Origin: Enhydrobacter aerosaccus
GTDB taxonomy: Bacteria; Pseudomonadota; Alphaproteobacteria; Reyranellales; Reyranellaceae
Direction of reading: 5' to 3'
DNA: 64,000 nt
Assembly: GCF_900167455.1 (NCBI RefSeq)
Contig: NZ_FUWJ01000016.1
Span: forward strand, 1 to 64,000
Below the pieces are notes generated by a model, which worked only from the letters and a program-made list of their open reading frames with translations, did not search any database and was not told the origin of the DNA. A program made the translations under genes and the position numbers. Below, piece by piece: positions 54,858-62,527 of this stretch. Within the stretch, counting starts at the first letter, position 1; every line of letters starts with the position of its first letter.

Positions 54858-55690
54858 GCGCGATGGAAGGGTTTGTCGCCGCAGATGGTGACGCGGTGGC
54901 CGTAGCGCTTGTGCGGATAGTAATCGAACAGCGCATGGTGCTGAGCCGAGCGATTGTCCCAGAAGGCCACCGAATTGGGCTGCCAGTGGAAGCGGCACTG
55001 GAACTCGGGCGTCTCGATATGCCGGTAGAGCATCTCGAGCAGGGCGTCGCTCTCGTTCTTGCGCAGCTGCGGGATGCGCAGCGTGAAGCCGCGATTGACG
55101 AACAGCGCCTGCTTGCCGGTCACCGGATGGGTGCGTACCACCGGATGCTCGCCGTTCGGGAACTGGATGTTGTCGCGATCGGTCGCCTTGACGCGGTAGT
55201 AGTGCGCCTTCGAGCTGTCGTGCAGCGCCGTGAGATCGTTCAGCATCTCCTTGATCGGGGCGGAGAGCGTTTCGTAGGCGCGGTACATGTTGGCGAACAG
55301 GGTCGCGCCGCCGCCATCGGGCGGGACCTCGGTGAGATAGAGGATCGATCCCATCGGCGGCTCCGGATCGCACGAGACGTCGGAATGCCATTCCTCGCCG
55401 GCGACGCGCTTCGAGTTCTCGTCGGCCTTGATGACCAGGATCTCGGGATGTTCGGGGAAGGTGATGGGCGCGTTGGGATGGACGTGCAGCGGGCCGAAGC
55501 GGCGGCCGAACTCCTTGTGCTGCTCGATCGACATCTTCTGGTCGCGAAAGAAGATCACCAGGTTCTCCATCAGCGCATCGTGCACTTCCTGGAACTGCTG
55601 GTTGCCGAGCGGCTTGCCGAGATCGACGCCGTAGATTTCGGCGCCGATGGTGGGCGTGACCTTGCGCACCTCGATCGACTGATAGGCCAT
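54854..55690 (-). CDS. TauD/TfdA-family 2-oxoglutarate-dependent dioxygenase
   Basis: The product is 278 residues. The Fe(II) facial triad is visible as WHSDVS (His-x-Asp) and the C-terminal AQHHALFDYYPHKRYGHRVT with the distal His; the Arg that holds 2-oxoglutarate is in the KRYGHR segment. Family members cleave taurine, 2,4-D-like or other carboxylate substrates oxidatively. The start 55690 follows AGGAGGAAACC. It is divergent from an IclR regulator across a promoter region with a dyad at 55769-55787. Confidence 0.9.
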   Translation of the reverse strand: MAYQSIEVRKVTPTIGAEIYGVDLGKPLGNQQFQEVHDALMENLVIFFRDQKMSIEQHKEFGRRFGPLHVHPNAPITFPEHPEILVIKADENSKRVAGEEWHSDVSCDPEPPMGSILYLTEVPPDGGGATLFANMYRAYETLSAPIKEMLNDLTALHDSSKAHYYRVKATDRDNIQFPNGEHPVVRTHPVTGKQALFVNRGFTLRIPQLRKNESDALLEMLYRHIETPEFQCRFHWQPNSVAFWDNRSAQHHALFDYYPHKRYGHRVTICGDKPFHRA

Positions 55691-55768
55691 GGTTTCCTCC
55701 CGCTTTGCGGTTTGTTTTCGGACGCATTCTAGGCGCCGCCGACGCCAGGGCGCGGCACAAAGTCGAGG

Positions 55769-55787
55769 AAGTCCATAATACGGACTT
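55769..55787. promoter_or_regulatory. Candidate IclR operator overlapping a promoter
   Basis: AAGTCC-ATAATAC-GGACTT is an inverted repeat with 6-bp arms in the divergent gap between the dioxygenase operon and iclR. The spacer contains CATAAT, which could be a -10 box reading towards iclR. Confidence 0.45.
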
Positions 55788-55832
55788 GCATCCCGTCCCG
55801 CGAAGGACCCAAGCTGCCGGCGGAGGAACGCA

Positions 55833-56603
55833 TTGGGCATGTCGACCACCGTCATCGAACCGGTGCGCCGCAGCTTCGCGCTACTCGAGGCGCTGAGCCG
55901 GCGGCGCAGCACCACCGTCGGGGTGCTGACCGAGGAAACCGGCCTGCCCCGTCCCACCGTCCTGCGCTTGCTGCAGACCTTGATGGCGCTTGGTTATGTC
56001 GCGCGCCTGTCGCGGCAGCAGGGCTATCGCCTCACCGATCGCGTGCTGGGCCTGTCGGAATCGATCCGCTTCGTCGACCACCTGGTCGATGCCGCCATTC
56101 CGCACATGAGCCGCTTCACCGCCGATCACGGCTGGCCGCTTTACCTGGCGACGCTGAGCTACGGCGCCATCACCATCCGCCATTCGACGGCACCGGAGAG
56201 TCCGCTGGCCTTCGAAGGCGCCGGACTGAACAGTCGCCGGCCGGTCCTCGCCAGCGCGCTCGGCCGCGTCTGGCTCGCCTTCTGCGGCGAGGAGGAGCGG
56301 CGCTCGATCCTGCGCGATATCGGCGGCCTGTCACGGCAGCAGGAAGTTGCCCTGAACGAGGCGCTCGCCCGTGTGAGCCGCGAGGGCGTGGCCTTCACGC
56401 AGCCGCCGCGGCCGACGCGATTGCACGGCATGGCCGTACCGGTGCGCCAGCACGGCCGCGCCGACGGTCGTGTCATCGCCAGCCTGTCGATGCGCTTCCC
56501 GCGCTCGGCGATGACGGAACAGGAAGTGGCGCTGCGCTTCGGTCGGCGGCTGCAGACGCTGGCCCGTGCCATCGCCGTCGACACGGCCAAGCGCACGCGC
56601 TGA
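55833..56603 (+). CDS. IclR-family transcriptional regulator
   Basis: The product is 256 residues (254 from ATG 55839). The winged helix contains RSFALLEALSRRRSTTVGVL and TGLPRPTVLRLLQTLMALGY, and the effector domain includes LASALGRVWLAFCGEEERR. The TTG at 55833 has GGAGG at ideal distance, while the ATG at 55839 is 12 bases from it, so the TTG may be the true start. It likely controls the divergent dioxygenase-Bug operon in response to an aromatic or carboxylate ligand. Confidence 0.9.
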   Translation: MGMSTTVIEPVRRSFALLEALSRRRSTTVGVLTEETGLPRPTVLRLLQTLMALGYVARLSRQQGYRLTDRVLGLSESIRFVDHLVDAAIPHMSRFTADHGWPLYLATLSYGAITIRHSTAPESPLAFEGAGLNSRRPVLASALGRVWLAFCGEEERRSILRDIGGLSRQQEVALNEALARVSREGVAFTQPPRPTRLHGMAVPVRQHGRADGRVIASLSMRFPRSAMTEQEVALRFGRRLQTLARAIAVDTAKRTR

Positions 56604-56649
56604 AAGCGATCGTCGGTATCAGTCGCCCAATATCAGGCGATCGTCGCTG

Positions 56650-56913
56650 TCAGTTCCGCGGCGGCAGCGTGAAGCCCGCACTGCGCAGCTTCTTCTCGAG
56701 GACGGCGATGCCGGCGGCGGTGTTGCCCGAGCGGCAGTCGCGCAGGGCACCGAGCGTCGTCATGTCGGGCGCCAGTCCGCCGTTGCCGCCGGCGCTGCCC
56801 ATGTAGCGCAGGGCGAGAGCGCCCAGCGCCTCACAGTACGATGCATCGTCAGCATGGGCGAGGGTCGGCAGCAGGCTGCCGGCGAGGGCGATCAGGAAAA
56901 GTCTGATTCTCAT
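56650..56913 (-). CDS. Small secreted protein, paralogue of the next gene
   Basis: The product is 87 residues with a signal peptide (RIRLFLIALAGSLLPTLAHA, cleaved after AHA). The mature 65 residues hold two Cys (SYCEALGAL; LRDCRSGN), likely disulfide-linked, and end in IAVLEKKLRSAGFTLPPR. The upstream gene (56985-57236) has the same plan (YCKSLSGAYRDYA; SQCDSN; IPVLEKILTGNKIKLPAR), so the two are tandem paralogues. The function is unknown. Confidence 0.7.
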   Translation of the reverse strand: MRIRLFLIALAGSLLPTLAHADDASYCEALGALALRYMGSAGGNGGLAPDMTTLGALRDCRSGNTAAGIAVLEKKLRSAGFTLPPRN

Positions 56914-56923
56914 CCGAAAAAGA

Positions 56924-56960
56924 AAAAGCGTGTCCAGCCCACCGCGGGCCGGACACGCTT
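56924..56960 (-). terminator. Terminator between the two small secreted-protein genes
   Basis: AAAGCGTGTCC (56924-56934) pairs perfectly with GGACACGCTTT (56950-56960) and the inner AGCCC/GGGC extends the stem. On the minus strand the hairpin ends in T-rich sequence, so it should terminate transcripts of the 56985-57236 gene and give the downstream paralogue its own promoter. Confidence 0.75.
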
Positions 56961-56984
56961 TCTAGCACAAGGGGCGTGCTGGCG

Positions 56985-57236
56985 TTACGAGCGCGCCGGC
57001 AGCTTGATCTTGTTGCCGGTCAGGATCTTCTCGAGCACGGGGATGGACGAGTTCGGGTTGCTGTCGCATTGGCTCATGGCCGTCGCGATCTCGCCATCGA
57101 CCACACCGCCGCGCGCATAGTCGCGATAGGCGCCGCTGAGCGACTTGCAGTAGGCGGTGTCGGCGCCGCTCTGGGCGAAGGCCGACGTGGCAAGCAGCAC
57201 GGAAGCGCCAGAGAAAGCAATGGTACGAAGCAACAT
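56985..57236 (-). CDS. Small secreted protein, paralogue of the preceding gene
   Basis: The product is 83 residues with a signal peptide (MLLRTIAFSGASVLLATSAF, cleaved after AFA). Two Cys and the motif SIPVLEKILTGNKIKLPA are shared with the 56650-56913 product. The ATG 57236 has AAAGGAGAG upstream and is preferred over an in-frame ATG eight codons earlier. No function is known for the pair; the size and Cys pattern suit a periplasmic protein or inhibitor. Confidence 0.75.
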   Translation of the reverse strand: MLLRTIAFSGASVLLATSAFAQSGADTAYCKSLSGAYRDYARGGVVDGEIATAMSQCDSNPNSSIPVLEKILTGNKIKLPARS

Positions 57237-57454
57237 GGTACTCTCCTTTGGGGGCAACAACCGATCACGCCTTTTCGACGAGACCGGTACCGACTTTGTC
57301 GGCGGCGCGGATGAAGACCCCGATTTGCGTCCAAATCAGGGCCTCGCGTATCGCGCAGATTCACCGACGCAGTCACACTTCAAATGCGAACACATTGCGG
57401 TGACTGCCGGTTGAAATCCTGTCGTCTCCAACGAGAGTGCGGATGCAATGCTTC

Positions 57455-58534
57455 TTACGCGGCGCGACGCGTCGGTATCTCGGTGGTGACCGCGACGGGC
57501 GTGCCGCGTTCACCGCTTCGGCGATTTGGTGCATAGCCGAGTTGCGCCAACGTCTCGTCCACAGTCTTGTAGTGCGTACCAATCCGGTAGATGCGTCGCG
57601 CGTCTTCGCCCGTCGCGACGTCGCGATAAAGTTCGCGCGATAGGCGCGCGACCTGCTCGACCTGGCGGACCGACGTGATGCGCTCGCCCTTGCGACCCCA
57701 CAGATTGTCCTCGATGCCGACGCGGACGTGCAGGCCCATGGCGATCGCCATGGTGCTGACCGGCAACACGTGGCGCATCATCGTCTCGAGCGTCAGCACC
57801 GCGCCGTCCGGCACGCGACGGATGAACTCCATCATGTTGTAGGGGCTGGGTCCGTCGGCGCCGCCGCCGATGGCGACCCAGTTCAGCACCAGCGGCCCCG
57901 TGTAGACGCCGCGACGGATCAGCCGTTCCACCGTTTCGAGCTGCCCGACATCGCCCAGCATGAAGTGGGGCTGGATGCCGGCTGCCTGCAGCCGCTTCAG
58001 ATGCTCGGCGACGAAGGCCGGTCCCGACGGGATCCACATCTCGCGATAGGCTTCCTGGTAAGGCGGCAGTGCGAGCGAGGTGCCGGCGACGTCGTCGGCG
58101 CTCATCAGTTCGCAGACATTCATCTGGTTGGTGTTGATGGCGATCGTCACCTGGTCGGGCGCGGGATCGAGATCGGCCAGCATGTGGCGCGCGTCGTCGT
58201 TCAGCCACTTCGCCTCGGCGCCTTCGCCCTCGGGCGCGAAGGAGATCGAGCCGCCGACCTGCAGCACCATCTTCGGCACCGCGTCGCGCAGGCGTGCCAG
58301 CATCTCGTTGAACATCGACAGGCGCTTGGAGCCCTTGCCGTCGGCCTCGCGCACATGGACGTGAAGCACGGTCGCGCCCGCGTTGTAGCAGTCGACCGCC
58401 TTCTGGACCTGCTGCTCCATGGTGACGGGAATGTCGTCGGAGTCGCCAGGCAGGAATTCGGGTCCGTAGGGCGCGACCTGGATGACCAGCTTCTCCTGGT
58501 TCTCGGGCAACAGCGAATCGTCGAGGAAATGCAT
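57455..58534 (-). CDS. BKACE-family beta-keto acid cleavage enzyme
   Basis: The product is 359 residues. The BKACE (DUF849) TIM barrel shows ATVLHVHVREADGKGSKRLS with the two zinc-binding His, VLQVGGSISFAPEGEG and HFMLGDVGQLETVERLIRRG. The family condenses a beta-keto acid with acetyl-CoA to give acetoacetate and a CoA thioester; the first known member cleaves 3-keto-5-aminohexanoate. It is the third gene of an MFS-CMD-BKACE operon controlled by a divergent AraC regulator. Confidence 0.92.
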   Translation of the reverse strand: MHFLDDSLLPENQEKLVIQVAPYGPEFLPGDSDDIPVTMEQQVQKAVDCYNAGATVLHVHVREADGKGSKRLSMFNEMLARLRDAVPKMVLQVGGSISFAPEGEGAEAKWLNDDARHMLADLDPAPDQVTIAINTNQMNVCELMSADDVAGTSLALPPYQEAYREMWIPSGPAFVAEHLKRLQAAGIQPHFMLGDVGQLETVERLIRRGVYTGPLVLNWVAIGGGADGPSPYNMMEFIRRVPDGAVLTLETMMRHVLPVSTMAIAMGLHVRVGIEDNLWGRKGERITSVRQVEQVARLSRELYRDVATGEDARRIYRIGTHYKTVDETLAQLGYAPNRRSGERGTPVAVTTEIPTRRAA

Positions 58535-58558
58535 GATGGGCTCCTGATGTTGGGTGGG

Positions 58559-58960
58559 TTAACGCTTGTCCGAACGCTTCCGCGCCTCGTGGGCCGTGAG
58601 CTCCTCGACGAGGATCGGCACGCCGAGTGCGCAGGAATGGATGCCGAGCACGGCCACGCATTGCAGGACGGCCATGATCTCCTCCTGCGTGGCGCCGAGC
58701 TCGAGCGCCTTGCGGATGTGGCGGCGCACACCGGGCGCATAGAGGTGCGTGCACGAGGCATCGACGGCGATGGCGAGGAACTCGAGCGTCTTGGGATCGA
58801 GCACGCCCGAAGCGATCGGCTTCATGCCCATGTCGAGGAACTTCTCCAGCCACACCGGGTCGAGTTCCGCCATCTCCTTCCACGCCGGATTGAAGTTGCC
58901 GGTGGCGCGCAGGCGATCGGTGACGGGTGTGATGCTGGTCTTGTCTATCGTGTCGGGCAT
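58559..58960 (-). CDS. Carboxymuconolactone-decarboxylase-family protein
   Basis: The product is 133 residues. The CMD core is FLAIAVDASCTHLYAPGVRR then HIRKALELGATQEEIMAVLQ. AhpD-like members have Cys-x-x-Cys at this place; here only the first Cys remains (CTHL), so a peroxidase function is unlikely and a decarboxylase or isomerase-like role is more probable. It starts 11 bp after the MFS gene and 24 bp before the BKACE gene. Confidence 0.87.
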   Translation of the reverse strand: MPDTIDKTSITPVTDRLRATGNFNPAWKEMAELDPVWLEKFLDMGMKPIASGVLDPKTLEFLAIAVDASCTHLYAPGVRRHIRKALELGATQEEIMAVLQCVAVLGIHSCALGVPILVEELTAHEARKRSDKR

Positions 58961-58971
58961 GGCGTCTCCTT

Positions 58972-60282
58972 TCAGGCGGTCGTGATCCGCGCCGCGAGGC
59001 CTTCGGCTTGCGCGAGATCGGCGGGATAGGCGCGGGCGCCGGCGATCAGCACGGCCGCCGAGGCGAGGCAGAACAGCGGCATCAGGGCGAGGGCGACATC
59101 GAGACCGAACCGGTCGGACAGCGCGCCTGCGATCACGGGACCAGCGGCGAGACCGAACAGGTTCTGCACGACGGCGACCATCGCCGCAGCGGTGGCACGC
59201 AGGCCGGGATGGATGACGTCGATCGCGACCGACGGCACCGAGCCTGAGGCTGCGGTGATCATGAAGCCGCCGGCGACGATCGTCGCGAATTGCGCCGGAC
59301 CGGGCTGCATCAATCCGAACGCGGGGCAGAGCAGCAGCGCCGTGACGACCATGCAGCCCGCCGGCACCAGCATCTTGGCGCGGCGACGGCCATGCGCCAT
59401 CCGGTCGGCGACATAGCCCCAGACGACGATGCCGATGCTGCCGGCGAGAATGACGATCGCCGACTTGAGCCCGGCCTGATCGAGTCGCAGCCCGTAGAAG
59501 CGGTTGAAGTAGCTCGGCAGCCAGGCGAGCAGCGTCGACGCGCACAGGAGTTGCAGGGCGCCGCCGAGATAGGCCGCCAACGCCGAGCGCGGCTTCAGGA
59601 GCGCACGCGCGACCGCCGCGGCGCCCATCCGGACGGCCCCGGTATCGACGAGCGGCACCGTGCGGTAGTCGCGGACCTTGAGGAACAGCAGCGCGAGCAG
59701 GAGACCGGGCGCGCCGACGACGCCGAACGCGGCGCGCCATCCCCAGTGCGTGGTGATGATGCCGCCCAGCACGACGCCCAGGACGGAGCCGACCGATGCC
59801 GCGGCCAGGAAGCCGCTGACGACCGTAGCGCGTCGCGATGCCGGAAACATGCTGGAGAGCAGCGCTCCGCCGGCGGCGCCATAGCCTGCTTCGCCGAAGC
59901 CGATCGCCGCGCGCGCGGCCAGGAGCTGGCCGTAGCCGCGTGTGAAGCTGCAGGCGATCGTCGCCACGCTCCAGAGCGCTGCCATGGCGGCGATGCTCTT
60001 CACCCGGCTCCAGCGATCGGCCACGAGGGCGATCGGGAACGAGAACAGCGCGATGGTGATCGAGACCGAGGAGATGAGCGCGCCGAGTTGCTTGTCCGAC
60101 AGGCCCCAGGCTTGCTTCAGGGCGGGAAACATCGACACCACGATCTGGCGGTCGACGAAGTCGAACGTCATCAGCAGGAAGGCCATGGCGAAGGCGAACC
60201 AGGCTTGCCGTGGCGCGACCAGCCAGCCTGGGCGCGGCTGCTGCACGGCCTCGCCATCCGCATCGATGGTTGCAACATACAT
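58972..60282 (-). CDS. MFS transporter (spinster/aromatic-acid-like)
   Basis: The product is 436 residues with twelve membrane segments. FAMAFLLMTFDFVDRQIVVS and ADRWSRVKSIAAMAALWSVA with RAAIGFGEAGYGAAGGALLS are typical of the Spns and related carboxylate MFS groups. The start is ATG 60282. It would import the substrate of the CMD/BKACE pathway. The AraC gene is divergent, with 130 bp between the starts. Confidence 0.88.
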   Translation of the reverse strand: MYVATIDADGEAVQQPRPGWLVAPRQAWFAFAMAFLLMTFDFVDRQIVVSMFPALKQAWGLSDKQLGALISSVSITIALFSFPIALVADRWSRVKSIAAMAALWSVATIACSFTRGYGQLLAARAAIGFGEAGYGAAGGALLSSMFPASRRATVVSGFLAAASVGSVLGVVLGGIITTHWGWRAAFGVVGAPGLLLALLFLKVRDYRTVPLVDTGAVRMGAAAVARALLKPRSALAAYLGGALQLLCASTLLAWLPSYFNRFYGLRLDQAGLKSAIVILAGSIGIVVWGYVADRMAHGRRRAKMLVPAGCMVVTALLLCPAFGLMQPGPAQFATIVAGGFMITAASGSVPSVAIDVIHPGLRATAAAMVAVVQNLFGLAAGPVIAGALSDRFGLDVALALMPLFCLASAAVLIAGARAYPADLAQAEGLAARITTA

Positions 60283-60364
60283 GGCGGCGTTCCTCGGGGC
60301 GTTCTTCTGGGCTGTCGCGTAGGTCGCGACTTGGCGCTCCTGTAGCGCATCGGTACCGACCACG

Positions 60365-60404
60365 TTTGACAATCGGGGACAGGCATTTGACATTCCGGGA
60401 CAGG
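60365..60404 (+). promoter_or_regulatory. Candidate AraC-type operator, two direct repeats 21 bp apart
   Basis: TTTGACAATCGGGGACAGG (60365-60383) and TTTGACATTCCGGGACAGG (60386-60404) agree at 16 of 19 positions and start exactly 21 bp, two helix turns, apart. Direct repeats with this spacing are typical AraC-family half-sites. They lie 9 bp before the regulator's start and so probably serve autoregulation and control of the divergent MFS operon. Confidence 0.65.
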
Positions 60405-60412
60405 GCTTGCCG

Positions 60413-61426
60413 ATGACCGACCTGATCCGCAGCGCCTGCCTCACGTCCTATCCCGAGATCGCACGATCGCTCGGGCTCGATCCGTTGCGCATGCTCGATG
60501 CCTGCGGGATCGATCGGCGCTGCCTCGAGGATCCCGACATCAAGCTGCCTGCCGGCGCGCTGGGCCGGTTGCTGGAAGTGTCGGCGAAGGCGGCGAAGGT
60601 GGAGGATTTCGGCCTGCGCCTCGCCGAGACGCGAACGCTATCGGTGCTGGGGCCGGTCGGGCTGCTGGTGCGGGAGGAGGCGACGGTGCGCGACGCGCTT
60701 CAGGCGCTGATGCGCTACATCCGCCTGCACAACGAAGCGCTCTCGCTCAGGCTCGAGGAACGCGGCGGGGAAGCCGTCGTCAGCGTCGGGATCCGCGTCA
60801 CCGACCTGGCGCCAGTCCGGCAGGGCGTCGAGCTCGCGGTCGGCGTGCTGTTTCGCGTCCTGCGCTCGCTGCTCGGTCCGCAGTGGCGACCGCTGGTCTG
60901 CTTTGCCCATGCCGCGCCGCGCCGCGGCGACCTGCACCGACGCGTCTTCGGTGGACGGGTCGCCTTCCTGCAGGACTTCAACGGTATCGTCTGCGCGGCG
61001 CGCGATCTCGATCGCGCCATTCCCTCGTCCGATCCGGCGCTGGCCCGTTATGCCCGCCAGCATCTCGAGGCGCTTCTGGCGCGGCCCAGTGCCTCGATGG
61101 GCGACAAGGTCCGGGAACTCGTCTGGCTGCAACTCGCCTCTGGCCGCTGTACCGCCGACCACATCGCCGGACAGCTCGGCATCGATCGCCGTACGCTCCA
61201 TCGCCGGCTCAGTGCCGAGGGGTTGACCTTCTCCGGGATCGTCGACGAGGTGCGCACCGAGATCGTGTCGCGGACATTGCCGAGCCGCGAGCGATCGCTG
61301 GCCTCGCTCGCCGATATGCTGGGCTTCTCCTGCCTCAGCGCGTTCTCGCGTTGGTTCCGCGGCCGCTTCCGCACCAGCCCATCCGCGTGGCGGACGGCGG
61401 CGGTCGCTCCAACGCATCCTGCCTGA
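60413..61426 (+). CDS. AraC-family regulator, OruR/ArgR-like with Arabinose_bd domain
   Basis: The product is 337 residues. The N-terminal ligand domain (PEIARSLGLDPLRMLDACGI; FGLRLAETRTLSVLGPVGLL) matches PF12625, and the C-terminal double HTH contains TADHIAGQLGIDRRTLHRRL and LASLADMLGFSCLSAFSRWF. It probably activates the divergent MFS-CMD-BKACE operon. The acuI-like gene follows 33 bp downstream. Confidence 0.9.
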   Translation: MTDLIRSACLTSYPEIARSLGLDPLRMLDACGIDRRCLEDPDIKLPAGALGRLLEVSAKAAKVEDFGLRLAETRTLSVLGPVGLLVREEATVRDALQALMRYIRLHNEALSLRLEERGGEAVVSVGIRVTDLAPVRQGVELAVGVLFRVLRSLLGPQWRPLVCFAHAAPRRGDLHRRVFGGRVAFLQDFNGIVCAARDLDRAIPSSDPALARYARQHLEALLARPSASMGDKVRELVWLQLASGRCTADHIAGQLGIDRRTLHRRLSAEGLTFSGIVDEVRTEIVSRTLPSRERSLASLADMLGFSCLSAFSRWFRGRFRTSPSAWRTAAVAPTHPA

Positions 61427-61459
61427 TAAAAGGCGGCCAGCATTTCCGGGAGTTTGCCG

Positions 61460-62452
61460 ATGTCTTTCCGTGCACTGGTCCTGACGCAGGGCGCCGACCG
61501 CAAGGTCAGCGGCGCCATCGAGACGCTCGAAGACGATCGCCTTCCCGCCGGCGACGTGACGGTCGCGGTCGAGTATTCGACGCTCAACTACAAGGACGGA
61601 CTCGTGCTCACCTCGGGCGGCGGCCTGGTGAAGAGCTGGCCGCATGTCGGCGGCATCGACTTCGCCGGCACTGTCGAGCGCTCCGACAATCCGGCCTTCA
61701 CGCCCGGCGACAAGGTGGTGCTGAACGGCTGGCGCGTCGGTGAACTGCACTGGGGCGGCTATGCCACCAAGGCACGGGTCAAGGGCGACTGGCTGGTGAA
61801 GCTGCCGTCGCCATTGTCGACCCGGCACGCGATGGCGATCGGCACGGCCGGCTATACCTCGATGCTGTGCGTGATGGCGCTGCGCAAGCACGGCGTGCTG
61901 CCGGAATCGGGCGAGGTGCTGGTGACCGGCGCGGCGGGCGGCGTCGGCTCGATCGCCGTCGCGATCCTGGCGCGGCTGGGCTACCAGGTCGTGGCGGCAA
62001 CGGGTCGGCCGCAGGAGGCGGCCTATCTGCAGTCGCTGGGCGCGGCCACCATCATCGATCGCAAGGAACTGACCGAGGCGCCGGACCGGCCACTGCTGTC
62101 GGAGCGCTATGCCGGCGTCGTCGACACGGTATCGGGCGTGATGCTGGCGCGGGCGCTCGCGCAGGTGAAGTACGGCGGCGCCGCCGCGGTATGCGGCCTC
62201 GCCGGTGGACCCTCGTTCCCCGGCTCGATCCTGCCCTTCATCCTGCGCGGCGTGACCATGTACGGCATCGATTCGGTGATGCTGCCCAAGGCACCGCGCG
62301 AGGAGGCGTGGCGTCATCTCGGCACCGAATTGCCGCTCGACCGCCTCGACAGCACGGTGACTGAGGCCGGGCTTGGCGAGCTGATGGCTTTGGCCCCAAA
62401 AATTCTCAAAGGAGAAATACGCGGCCGCGTGGTGATCGATGTGAACAGGTGA
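61460..62452 (+). CDS. acuI: Acrylyl-CoA reductase-like zinc-free alcohol dehydrogenase family protein (AcuI/YhdH)
   Basis: The product is 330 residues, MDR superfamily. STLNYKDGLVLTSGGGLVKS is the AcuI/YhdH signature, NADPH binding is at VLVTGAAGGVGSIAVAILAR, and PHVGGIDFAGTVE is shared with the family. AcuI reduces acryloyl-CoA to propionyl-CoA with NADPH; the assignment to subfamily is by these motifs. It follows araC on the same strand and may feed propionyl-CoA metabolism. Confidence 0.88.
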   Translation: MSFRALVLTQGADRKVSGAIETLEDDRLPAGDVTVAVEYSTLNYKDGLVLTSGGGLVKSWPHVGGIDFAGTVERSDNPAFTPGDKVVLNGWRVGELHWGGYATKARVKGDWLVKLPSPLSTRHAMAIGTAGYTSMLCVMALRKHGVLPESGEVLVTGAAGGVGSIAVAILARLGYQVVAATGRPQEAAYLQSLGAATIIDRKELTEAPDRPLLSERYAGVVDTVSGVMLARALAQVKYGGAAAVCGLAGGPSFPGSILPFILRGVTMYGIDSVMLPKAPREEAWRHLGTELPLDRLDSTVTEAGLGELMALAPKILKGEIRGRVVIDVNR

Positions 62453-62527
62453 TAGATTAATTCAGGTCGACCCGCGCTGCAGCGGCGGGGTCGGCGATGC
62501 CACTCAAGTTTTGAAGGTTTATCCTCC

